From the NCBI RefSeq assembly GCF_007744255.1, contig NZ_CP036267.1, forward strand, positions 2,979,500 through 3,043,499: a stretch of 64,000 nucleotides of DNA. The letters are read 5' to 3'. The first letter of the stretch is position 1. Each line of letters opens with the position of its first letter. Of this stretch, positions 45,604 to 54,455 are shown in pieces. Both the position numbers and the translations under genes were made by a program. Under the pieces are notes generated by a model, which was not told the DNA's origin, ran no database searches, and saw nothing but the letters and a program-made list of their open reading frames with translations. Origin of the DNA: Thalassoglobus polymorphus. GTDB taxonomy: Bacteria; Planctomycetota; Planctomycetia; Planctomycetales; Planctomycetaceae.

Positions 45604-46135
45604 TGGGGAAAAGTGGTTGAGTCACCTAACTAGGATTTTGAGGCAGGAGGCCAAAAAGGGCCTGAGTTGATGCTGGTGAACGCGCCACAATGACTCTGAC
45701 TCCGAAGGGCTCAGAAAATCAGAACAATTGTCATTGAACTCGTTGTGATTGCTTGGCTTCACTCCTGAACGTATTTGATCGAGACTGCACATGTCGCTAG
45801 AGCAGCTTGCTCTACCATGTCCTCGTGAAGAACGCATTTCTCTAACAAAAAGCTGTTCGCCACGAGGCAGGACTACCACACCTTTACAAAAACCGCTCTA
45901 GTGCCTGACCGAACAAACAAACACTTATTGAGACTGAGTCTCAGTGTCGAAACACGATAGTAAGTGATGGACAAAATTCAAGTAGACAATGCAAATTATT
46001 CCTGAAAATCCAAATTCCGGAACCGAGTGCGAAATTGAATATTTCACGTAACCCGTTGAAAATGTTGCAGTTCGGTAGCGAGGTCAGCACTCGATTATGA
46101 TTCCGATTGCTTCCGTGACATTTTCTCAAATCGTT
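45604..46135. other. 532-bp gap with one family B repeat
   Basis: Between the PepSY gene start and the FtsX permease stop, both on the minus strand. Apart from the family B copy at 45797-45870, I see no gene or hairpin. Confidence 0.5.
45797..45870 (+). repeat. Family B repeat
   Basis: CTAGAGCAGCTTGCTCTACC, TCGTGAAGAACGCATTTCTC and TTCGCCACGAGGCAG match the family B unit. The right end after GGCAG diverges. Confidence 0.8.
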
Positions 46136-48991
46136 TCACAAAGAATCCGGACCTCTCTGCAACAGCTCCAGAGGGCGCGTTCTGGATATCGTAAACGCAG
46201 GCCAAATGGCGACTCCGATCCCCAGTGCGAGCAAGAAGATCATACCGATTGTGATCGGGAACCACGGGATGACGACAGGTGGATGCAGCCCCCCGAAGAA
46301 GCTGACGTACTGTGCCATTCCGCAGCCACACCAGCCTGCAAGAATTCCGAATCCAAGACTGAGCAAACCAGCGACGCAGGAAATCAGCAGTCCTTCCACA
46401 AGGATTGCTCTGGCAAGTTCGGAACTGGTAAAACCAATCGCGCGCAGGACTCCGAATTCCCAACGTCGACTTCGAATCGATGCAATGAGGACGTTGAGGA
46501 CTCCCAGCGAGGCGATCAGAAGTGCTATCAAAGGCAAGGTGCTGATCAACCAGATCCAGCGGCGTGCAATCCCACTCAAGTGATCACGGATTCCCTGAAC
46601 AGTGATGACGCGGAATCCAAGATTCTCTGAAGCTGGCTGAGCATGCGCACTCTCATCCGTCTGCAATTCCGCCAGACCTGTTTCCACTGCTTCGAGGACA
46701 GCTTTCGAATCTGCCTCTGTCTCAGCGAAAGAGAACCAGACGTGCGTTGGATTAGGAATATCGAAATCCGTAGAGACCGATTGATAGTCCGAAAAGATTA
46801 ATGCCGCTGCTCGATGAGTGCGCGGACGCATTCCCGTTAACTTGGTTTGCCAATGCCAGCCCGGCAATCGTACGGCTCCAGCAATCTTGTAACTCACCGG
46901 CTGTTCAGAATTTTCAGGAGGAACCAGAGTGATCGAGTCTCCGAGGGTCAGACCTGTTTCGTTCAAAAAATGATCGGGAACAACGCAAGCTCTTCCCGAT
47001 TGCATTTGCTTGCCCGACAGCATCTGGTTTATTGCCTCCTGCGGAGTTCCAGCCACCCAATCGAGTTCCAACAATGGAGACTCTGCACCGAAGGCACTTT
47101 GCGGATCAAGCCCGACGATGATGACATTATCCTGCCGCGTCACCGATGCACGTTCGGTGCTGCCAGTGATATCTTCCAGGAGACGTGGCTGTTCGACTGC
47201 GAGTGCAAGACAACGATTCAAGTCAACTCCTGGCAGGTCTGCAATTTGAGAGACGTCCTGAGAAACGTTCCCGTTTGCAAACCCTTCTTCGAAAGCAATG
47301 ATCGCATCTGGAGTCCATTCTCCCGGGACGAAAGCCTGTAGCATCGTGAATCCCCAAACCTGAATGCCGATGAAAAGTCCAAGCCCGAATGCCATCGAGA
47401 TTGCTGCTCCAACCGTCCTCCACAAATGGCTTGTGATCTGACTCGCAAGCAATTTCGGATCGAGAGCAAACAGTCTTGCAAGGACAGGACTAACGCAACG
47501 GTCAACGAACTCTACAATCGCAGGAGCAAGTAGAACGACACCAACGGACATGCATGCAAATCCAATTCCCATCGCCAGATAAATGCTTGCTTCAGTCTGA
47601 GGAATTCCAAACGTCAATATGGGGTTGAGAGCGATAAAGACTAAACCGATCAGAGCGAGCTTTGCTGAAGCTTTTTTCCCTTCTGTCGATTGTTGTGGTG
47701 GAGTCATCGCATCAATTGGTCGCACACGTGTCGCACGCCAAGCTGGAATAATCGCAGCGAGTAATCCTCCACCGAAAGCTGCAACTGCGGAAAGAATAAG
47801 ACTCGATTTCCCGAAGGCAACTCCGTGATAAAGCAACCGTGCGAACACCGCTCCGGTAACCTGCAGCAGCAACCACCCGACGAGAATTCCTCCCAGAAAA
47901 CCGAGTACTCCCAGACAGAGGCCTTCTATCGCGATCAAAGTCGCGACTTGCCGCCGAGTCAATGTAATCGCTCGCAAAATTGCATACTGACGAGTTCGTT
48001 CAGTGCCCCCGGTGCTGAGTGTGCAAAAAATCACCAGCATGGCAACGAGCATGGCGATGGCTGTCGCGACATAGGATTGGAGCCGCACGTTCCGAGCTGC
48101 TGCCGCCTGATCGAGTGCTTCTTCGATTTCGAAGGCTTCCTGAAATTGCACAGGAGTAGAATATCGGCTCAGTTTTGGGGACCAGCCAAAGCGAAAACTG
48201 GTGAGATCGGCTTCCGGAGCTAAAGAAATTCCTAAGAGGCTGATTCGCTCAGGCTCATCAAAGAGTTTGTTCGCCAGAGTCGTCGAGATGAATGCCTCCC
48301 CTGAACTGGGAGAAAGAATCGGGATCGCAGCGACTCCTGCCCCAGGAAGCGATGGGGCATTGACAATGCCCACGATACGCAGCTTGAGACCGTCATCGCT
48401 GAGGAGATTGCCCTGAGCAACTTCGACCCGAATTTCATCATTCAAAGAGAGGCCGCGGCGCTCAGCGACATCGGCACGGATCACCACATCATTTGCATTG
48501 CCTACCTCAGTATTTAGCCATCTCCCCTGCTGCATGTCATAAGGAGGTTCCTTGGTTTTCACAGCCAGAAACAGCAGTTCGGGCAACAATGAATTCGGCC
48601 CGGCCCCTGGTCCGCTTCCAGTTAGACTTTGACGGTCTTGATTCGGCGAAAATGAACTGAGTTTGCCCTCTTCGCTTCGCGACCGCGTGCGAATTCCCAA
48701 CCGTTTTGCCCACATGGGATCTGCGATAGCTACAGCTGGATCATTACTTAGATCGGTAATCACTTCATCTGGCACCGAGTCTTTTGCGTCCATACTGATC
48801 GGGGCGATTGCTAATTCGTATCGCCCCAACGCGAGGTTTGCGTACTCGTCGTACGTTCTGTGAAGAGCCTCGTATCCGCTTGCGGTCCAAACCACCATAC
48901 AGATCGCAGCGGCTGTTCCCAATGTTGTCAGCACGAGACGAATCGGATGCTCGCACAGGAATGCAACTGCAAGCTTGAAGACCTGAGTCAT
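46136..48991 (-). CDS. ABC transporter permease with two FtsX domains (module 1)
   Basis: A 951-residue inner-membrane permease of the MacB/FtsX family, a mechanotransmission-type exporter subunit. Helix 1 (LTTLGTAAAICMVVWTASGY), a large periplasmic MacB-PCD-like domain, an FtsX domain (ERTRQYAILRAITLTRRQVATLIAIEGLCLGVLGF), a second start helix, another periplasmic domain and a second FtsX domain (RRWEFGVLRAIGFTSSELARAILVEGLLIS). The start at 48991 overlaps the ATPase stop by a few bases (TGATATG), so the two are coupled. It is a close paralogue of the 51035-54013 gene. No MacA-type periplasmic adaptor is present. Confidence 0.9.
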   Translation of the reverse strand: MTQVFKLAVAFLCEHPIRLVLTTLGTAAAICMVVWTASGYEALHRTYDEYANLALGRYELAIAPISMDAKDSVPDEVITDLSNDPAVAIADPMWAKRLGIRTRSRSEEGKLSSFSPNQDRQSLTGSGPGAGPNSLLPELLFLAVKTKEPPYDMQQGRWLNTEVGNANDVVIRADVAERRGLSLNDEIRVEVAQGNLLSDDGLKLRIVGIVNAPSLPGAGVAAIPILSPSSGEAFISTTLANKLFDEPERISLLGISLAPEADLTSFRFGWSPKLSRYSTPVQFQEAFEIEEALDQAAAARNVRLQSYVATAIAMLVAMLVIFCTLSTGGTERTRQYAILRAITLTRRQVATLIAIEGLCLGVLGFLGGILVGWLLLQVTGAVFARLLYHGVAFGKSSLILSAVAAFGGGLLAAIIPAWRATRVRPIDAMTPPQQSTEGKKASAKLALIGLVFIALNPILTFGIPQTEASIYLAMGIGFACMSVGVVLLAPAIVEFVDRCVSPVLARLFALDPKLLASQITSHLWRTVGAAISMAFGLGLFIGIQVWGFTMLQAFVPGEWTPDAIIAFEEGFANGNVSQDVSQIADLPGVDLNRCLALAVEQPRLLEDITGSTERASVTRQDNVIIVGLDPQSAFGAESPLLELDWVAGTPQEAINQMLSGKQMQSGRACVVPDHFLNETGLTLGDSITLVPPENSEQPVSYKIAGAVRLPGWHWQTKLTGMRPRTHRAAALIFSDYQSVSTDFDIPNPTHVWFSFAETEADSKAVLEAVETGLAELQTDESAHAQPASENLGFRVITVQGIRDHLSGIARRWIWLISTLPLIALLIASLGVLNVLIASIRSRRWEFGVLRAIGFTSSELARAILVEGLLISCVAGLLSLGFGILAGWCGCGMAQYVSFFGGLHPPVVIPWFPITIGMIFLLALGIGVAIWPAFTISRTRPLELLQRGPDSL

Positions 48992-48992
48992 A

Positions 48993-49751
48993 TCACGAGA
49001 CCTCCAATGCTTGAAGCGAATCCTGATAATTCGTCGCCACAGCTTGTGGATCATGAAGTCCGTCTGTTCGGAACTCCGCCTGATTCAAACCATCTTTGAG
49101 AACGACCACACGATCCGCCCACATCGCGACATGAGGTTCATGCGTGACGATCACAATCGTTCGCTGTTGTTCATCACAAAGTTCCCGCAACAGCTGGCAG
49201 ATTTGTTGGCCCGTAACGGAATCGAGACTCCCTGTTGGTTCGTCCGCCAACAGGATGTCAGGATTGCAGATGAGAGCCCGTGCAATGGCGATCCGCTGTT
49301 GTTCCCCACCGGAGAGCGCGCCCGGTTTATGAGATCGACGTGCAGCGATCCCCAGTCGTTCCAGAAGCCCTTCTACTTGTTGATCAAGTCCCACTCCACC
49401 AGAAGCGGGAAGCCGAATATTGTCCTCAGCGGTCAAGCTGGGGATGAGATTGAATGACTGAAAAACCAAACCTAAATGCCGTTGACGAAAACGGGTTAGC
49501 GGCACATCAGACAGTTCCGCAAGGTCTTGCCCAGCAATGAGAACACGCCCACCATCAATCTCAGTCAGTCCGGCAATGGCATGCAGCAATGTACTTTTTC
49601 CCGAACCTGAAGCTCCCATAATGGCAATAAATTCACCGCTTTGCACCGTCAAGCTGACACCTCGCAAAGCGTTGACGATACTTTCTCCCTGACGATATGT
49701 CTTGACGACGTCGACCACCTGTAATGGCGCCGGTATTACTGTTTCTCTCAC
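48993..49751 (-). CDS. ABC transporter ATPase, LolD/MacB type (module 1)
   Basis: A 252-residue nucleotide-binding subunit. Walker [11 protein letters not shown]-loop LVFQSFNL, signature LSGGEQQR, Walker [10 protein letters not shown] and H-loop THEPHVAMW. The GTG at 49751 is chosen because it aligns with the start of the paralogue at 50262 (both reach the PLxV segment after eight or nine residues); the longer frame to 49835 adds non-conserved residues and has no better ribosome site. It powers the FtsX permease encoded immediately downstream. Confidence 0.9.
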   Translation of the reverse strand: MRETVIPAPLQVVDVVKTYRQGESIVNALRGVSLTVQSGEFIAIMGASGSGKSTLLHAIAGLTEIDGGRVLIAGQDLAELSDVPLTRFRQRHLGLVFQSFNLIPSLTAEDNIRLPASGGVGLDQQVEGLLERLGIAARRSHKPGALSGGEQQRIAIARALICNPDILLADEPTGSLDSVTGQQICQLLRELCDEQQRTIVIVTHEPHVAMWADRVVVLKDGLNQAEFRTDGLHDPQAVATNYQDSLQALEVS

Positions 49752-50261
49752 GATATTGATTGACCTACTTTGTATTTGCCACGCTGAAGCACCAAGCGGC
49801 GATGAATTCGCCACAACTGGCGATAATCCCACCAACCGTGAGCGGCGAATTGCCCTCTCAGTTTTTGAACTTTGGCTTTTCTGTAATTAGAACCAGTCCG
49901 AAAACCTCTGCAATCACCGCTTCCCTCAATGCTTGGGAGAGCAATTTCAGGTTTCAGGATCAGTTCTAAATTAAGACTCTGGCTCAATCCGACGGGAAGT
50001 TCTTCTAGTTGAACTCCAGGCGAAAAACCTACGACTCCTCGGACAGCAAATGAAATACCAAAGCGAACATGTCGGCTCAGGAGCCTGATGTGATTTCAAT
50101 GGCACATGAATTGCCATCGATGAGTGGGAGAGGTCAGAGATCGTCTCCTCTGCAGCGTGCTTATGCGTGCAAATCGGGGGGAGCAAATGCAGGACTTCAA
50201 TGCCCTATGCAGACTCCACATCTCGTCAATCAAAACCATCTTTTAACAACTGGAGACATTC
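49752..50261. promoter_or_regulatory. Divergent promoter region between the two ABC modules
   Basis: A 510-bp gap from which both modules are transcribed outward. It contains a family A repeat at 49887-49969. I see no clear promoter hexamers or operator; short frames here are not supported. Confidence 0.4.
49887..49969 (+). repeat. Family A dispersed repeat, best-preserved copy
   Basis: Left arm TTAGAACCAGTCCGAAAACC, centre CTTCCCTCAATGCTTGGGAG (own hairpin with CTCCC/GGGAG), right arm CAGGTTTCAGGATCAG then TTCTAA. The two arms are about 22-bp imperfect inverted repeats. It separates the two inverted ABC modules. Confidence 0.9.
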
Positions 50262-51038
50262 GTGTCAGTGGAATCCCCGCCTCCGCTTCGAGTCGAACAA
50301 CTTTCCAAACAATTTCGACAAGGGGCCAGTCTTGTCAACGCACTCACGGAGTTCGACTTAACTGTCCACCAAGGTGAGTTCGTCGCCATCATGGGCGCCA
50401 GCGGTTCCGGAAAAAGTACGCTGCTTCATCTGATGGCGGGTTTAACACGACCTGACACTGGTCGGGTCTGCGTCGAAGGTCAGGAACTCGCAAAACTCTC
50501 AGATGCAGCTTTGACTCGCTTTCGCCGACGCAGGATTGGAATTGTCTTTCAATCTCTAAATTTGATCCCCGCTCTCAATGTCGACGAGAACATCTCTGTG
50601 CCATTGCAGGCGGACAATGCTCCCTCAGAAGCGTACCAGAAGGTCGACAAAATCGTAGAGCGGTTGGGGCTCTCCGGTCGGCGGACTCATCGCCCCGGTT
50701 CCTTAAGTGGTGGTGAGCAGCAGCGTGTCGCAATTGCCCGAGCGTTAATTCCTGACCCCGCTCTGATTCTTGCCGATGAACCGACAGGCAATCTCGATTC
50801 CGTCAACAGCGAAAACATCTGCCGAATCCTGCAACAGCTGAATCGCGAAGATGAACGGGCGATTGTCTTGGTGACTCATGAACCGGAGGTCGCGATGTGG
50901 GCAGATCGCATCGTAATCCTGAAGGATGGAGAGTTGCTCAGCGAACTGGCCACGAACGATTTTTCCTCCCCGCAATCATTGGCAACCGCCTATCATGAAT
51001 TAGTCGGCACAACAGAACAACAGGTGCTGACCTCATGA
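50262..51038 (+). CDS. ABC transporter ATPase, LolD/MacB type (module 2)
   Basis: A 258-residue paralogue of the 48993-49751 ATPase, with Walker [10 protein letters not shown], signature LSGGEQQR, Walker B LILADEPTG and THEPEVAMW. The GTG at 50262 has CTGGAG seven bases upstream. Its stop overlaps the permease ATG (ATGA), so the two are coupled. Identical key motifs and nearly identical insertions show common descent with module 1. Confidence 0.92.
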   Translation: MSVESPPPLRVEQLSKQFRQGASLVNALTEFDLTVHQGEFVAIMGASGSGKSTLLHLMAGLTRPDTGRVCVEGQELAKLSDAALTRFRRRRIGIVFQSLNLIPALNVDENISVPLQADNAPSEAYQKVDKIVERLGLSGRRTHRPGSLSGGEQQRVAIARALIPDPALILADEPTGNLDSVNSENICRILQQLNREDERAIVLVTHEPEVAMWADRIVILKDGELLSELATNDFSSPQSLATAYHELVGTTEQQVLTS

Positions 51039-54013
51039 AAAGTTTGAATCTGATTCGCAAACTGGTCGTCTCACAAATGCGGCTGCACCCTACTAGAGCG
51101 ATCATCACTATTGTCGGCTTCATCGCCTCCACATGTGCAGTCGTCTGGGTAGTCAGTGGGTACGATTCCCTCGTTGCGCAGTTTGACGAAAATGCCCAGA
51201 AGTATCTGGGTCGGTATGACGTCCTGGTACTCCCAGCTGGTCCTCCGGGATCACTCAGCGCTGTTAATCAAACAGTCGTCGAGTCGTTGACAAATGATCC
51301 CGGTGTGCTGGAACTCAATCCGATCACTCAGTCACGTGTTTCAGTGACGCGTGCCAGTCAACCTGACGATCAAGAGGAAAAAGAGACGCCGCTCGGCCTC
51401 TTAATCGGCTCACGTCCGCCGGTGAACGGGGCTCCCCCTGTCGACCCTATTCTTGTCAGCACCCCCGCAGTGGAAGCTCCCTATGATATGGTCGACGGTG
51501 AATGGTTTGCTGATCAAGACGAGAGTGATCTTCCCTCAGCCATCATCAGCGAAGGTGCAGCAGAACAGATCAACGTTTCAGTCGGCGATGAGGTCCTGAT
51601 TACTTCGATTGCCAATCAAAAACGGCTTCGCATTGTCGGTATCGTCGAACAGGCTCAGGACACGCCATCCTTAGCAAGTGAACAGGGAGGCCGAGGCGGC
51701 CCTGGTCGCGGAAAACCAGATGGGGAAAAAGAGAAGCCAAAACAAAAGAACGCCCGTGAAGATTCTAAAAGTACCGAAATAGCCGCTGGGGAAACCACGG
51801 AAAACTTGACACCTGCTGAAGAAAACCCAACATCAAAAACACAACTGGGACTTCCGAACGCATATGTTCAAGGTCCAGCCACCAACGCAGTTTATGTTCG
51901 TCCAGAGATTGCGGAACAGATCAATGGATTTCCTGCACGGGCGAATGTTCTGCAAATCGCGTTGCGGGATGGAGTGACCACATCCGAATTCGAATCTGTC
52001 TGGAAGTCGAAATTCAAAGCGGCGAGTCCTCCGTTGCGGATCGTTGATTACGATACCGTTCGGAGCGGGATGGAGTCGACGCGCTCAATCTCGGGGCAAC
52101 GTTCACAAGCCTGGGCAGCGACGGGAATGGCATCAATTGCAGCTGTCTTTATCATCTTTTCAACACTCAGCATGGGAGTCAGCGAACGAGCGCGAGAGTT
52201 CGCGATGCTGCGTGCGATTGCCCTGACCCGCAGCCAACTCGCGGGGATCATCGCACTTGAAAGCGTGACGCTCGCCCTGTTCGGTTGGATCGGTGGATTA
52301 TTGGCAGGCTGGGTTTTACTCACAGTTGGCAATCAATTATTGCCGAGTCTGTTTCATTCCAGTGTCACCTTGGGATGGACTTGTGTTCTGTTGAGTGGAA
52401 TCACCGTTTTGGCCGGAGCACTTGGAGCAGCTATCATCCCGGCGTGGAGAGCGATGAGAATCAAACCTCTTGATGCAATGACGACACAAACCAAAACTCC
52501 ACATACTCGCTGGTGGATTTTTCTCGGCTGTGCTGGAATTGTTCTCGCAGCATCCGCGCCGCTATCGGTCTTCTTTATCCCCATGTCTGACACAATGAAG
52601 ACCTGGACCTATTCGTTCGTCACCTGGCCGGCGCTGTTAGTCGGCATGATTCTGCTAACTCCAGCTGTCGTTTTATTGTGTGAACGCCTCTTTGGCCCGC
52701 TGGTCACACGACTTTTGGGACTCGATCCACGTCTAGTGCGAACACAACTTTCGAGCAACATGTGGCGGACCATCGGAGCGACACTCGCCCTGTCACTCGG
52801 TTTGGCTCTCTTCGCATCCACACAAACCTGGGGCTATTCGATGCTGCAACCATTCCTTCCCGGTGATTGGCTCCCAGATATGCTGGTCGCGTTCCATCCG
52901 GTCGGGCTTGATGAAGATGGAATTGAAGCAGTCAAGCAAGTGAAGGGTGTGAAACCTGACAAGGTGATGCCGCTGGCGATTGAGCAAACACAATTTGACT
53001 GGAGTGATGCCGAGAATCCGGGGCTGAGGCAAGACAACGCAGTAATCTTTGGGCTTGAACCTGAACGAGCTTTCGGAACCGACCATCCTTTCCTCGATGT
53101 GAACTTCGTGGAAGGAGATCGCCAGAGCATTATCGAAGCACTTGCAACAGGTGAAGGTTGTGTGATTTCAGAAGACTTTCAGATGAGCACTGGCTTCAAA
53201 GTCGGAGATGAGCTCAGTTTTTCACCACCGAACACCGAGGGAGAAACCGTCACTTACCGCATCGCCGGAGTGGTCTCACTTCCAGGCTGGCATTGGATCA
53301 CGAAGTTTTCTGGAGTTCGTCGCCACTTCGTCCGGACAGCGACAATGATTTTTGCCAGTCGAAGACAAGTGCAGAAAGACTTCCACCTCGCACGAAATGA
53401 ATTCTACTGGCTGAATCTGGATGGATCTGCTCTGTTATCTTCTATCGAAGCGGACATGCAGAAAATCGCGGAAAGCAATTCTGGAGGAACTTTTCAGGCA
53501 ACCGATGTTGGCGAAGTGACAGCGTATCGTCCTTTCGCACGTGCGACTGCGACTGAAACTGTGCGTCGAGCCATTTCGCTGCATGCCGATGCCACAATTT
53601 GGCGAATGAGTCAACTGCCGCTTGTAACGCTGATCATCATGTCACTCGCTGTGGCAAATGCCATCTTCGCTTCAGTCCGATCGCGTACTTGGGAATTCGG
53701 CATTTTGCGGTCTGTTGGAATTACTCGCTGGCAACTCGTGCGGCTAATCATTACAGAAACGATTCTCATTGGTCTGGTCGCATGCATACTCAGTCTTGCC
53801 TTCGGCCTGACCGCCGGCTGGTGCGGTGTTGGCATGGCGCAGTACGGCCGCTGGTTTGCAGGACCGGCAACATTTCTGATTCCGTGGAAACAACTGGCGT
53901 TCGGATTTTCAATCACCCTCGCCTTATGCCTCCTCGCCGGTCTGTGGCCTGCGATCCGTTCCGGACGAGCAGAACCGTTAACGCTCCTGAAGGCAGGACG
54001 GAGTTCAATTTGA
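51035..54013 (+). CDS. ABC transporter permease with two FtsX domains (module 2)
   Basis: A 992-residue permease paralogous to module 1: helix 1 (IITIVGFIASTCAVVWVVSGY), FtsX domain 1 (SERAREFAMLRAIALTRSQLAGIIALESVTLALFGW), the same RIKPLDAMT phrase after it, and FtsX domain 2 (RTWEFGILRSVGITRWQLVRLIITETILIG). It differs by a hydrophilic insert in the first periplasmic domain (about residues 215-275, rich in Gly, Lys, Glu) absent from module 1. It probably exports or extracts a different lipophilic or peptide substrate. ATPase-coupled as noted. Confidence 0.9.
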   Translation: MKSLNLIRKLVVSQMRLHPTRAIITIVGFIASTCAVVWVVSGYDSLVAQFDENAQKYLGRYDVLVLPAGPPGSLSAVNQTVVESLTNDPGVLELNPITQSRVSVTRASQPDDQEEKETPLGLLIGSRPPVNGAPPVDPILVSTPAVEAPYDMVDGEWFADQDESDLPSAIISEGAAEQINVSVGDEVLITSIANQKRLRIVGIVEQAQDTPSLASEQGGRGGPGRGKPDGEKEKPKQKNAREDSKSTEIAAGETTENLTPAEENPTSKTQLGLPNAYVQGPATNAVYVRPEIAEQINGFPARANVLQIALRDGVTTSEFESVWKSKFKAASPPLRIVDYDTVRSGMESTRSISGQRSQAWAATGMASIAAVFIIFSTLSMGVSERAREFAMLRAIALTRSQLAGIIALESVTLALFGWIGGLLAGWVLLTVGNQLLPSLFHSSVTLGWTCVLLSGITVLAGALGAAIIPAWRAMRIKPLDAMTTQTKTPHTRWWIFLGCAGIVLAASAPLSVFFIPMSDTMKTWTYSFVTWPALLVGMILLTPAVVLLCERLFGPLVTRLLGLDPRLVRTQLSSNMWRTIGATLALSLGLALFASTQTWGYSMLQPFLPGDWLPDMLVAFHPVGLDEDGIEAVKQVKGVKPDKVMPLAIEQTQFDWSDAENPGLRQDNAVIFGLEPERAFGTDHPFLDVNFVEGDRQSIIEALATGEGCVISEDFQMSTGFKVGDELSFSPPNTEGETVTYRIAGVVSLPGWHWITKFSGVRRHFVRTATMIFASRRQVQKDFHLARNEFYWLNLDGSALLSSIEADMQKIAESNSGGTFQATDVGEVTAYRPFARATATETVRRAISLHADATIWRMSQLPLVTLIIMSLAVANAIFASVRSRTWEFGILRSVGITRWQLVRLIITETILIGLVACILSLAFGLTAGWCGVGMAQYGRWFAGPATFLIPWKQLAFGFSITLALCLLAGLWPAIRSGRAEPLTLLKAGRSSI

Positions 54014-54455
54014 ATCGTTCTCCAAACAGGCAATGACGTCATAGCTCGCTGAATTGCTAACACGATTACGCCAGCCCAAATCACTTAAAGGCTGACAACA
54101 GAAACTGGGCCTCACCCATGACGTCCTCAGGCTATTTACCTTATTTGCCGCCCCTGCGAAGACCACCTTCACGATCTTATAGACTGCTCTCCACAAAACA
54201 GCGTGAAAGAATCAGCATTGGCTATGCTCAATTCCAGATGTCTGTTTTTAGGATTCCGTCGTTCCCTTCGACGAGAATAAGGGGCAGTTATTACTGACAA
54301 AACTAGAGAAGACGCCCTTTTCGATGTCCTGCAGGCTGACCTTCAGAATGGATCTCCGGTCACGAAACTGAGACGCTGAGACGATCGATCAAAGAATCGT
54401 GAGAGTCCGATATTGCGAATCAGACATCGCGCGCAGTTTCTCACTGCTTTTCTAT
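54014..54455. other. 442-bp gap between convergent permease and sulfatase genes
   Basis: No gene is supported. A hairpin lies at about 54250-54275 (CGTCG - TTCCCTT - CGACG with flanking ATTC/GAAT), which may serve as a terminator but lacks a clear T tail. Confidence 0.4.

Noticed and set aside
54250-54275. Hairpin after the second FtsX permease as a terminator
   Set aside because: The stem is good but no T tail follows on the plus strand and it lies about 240 bp past the stop; kept only as a note in the gap entry.
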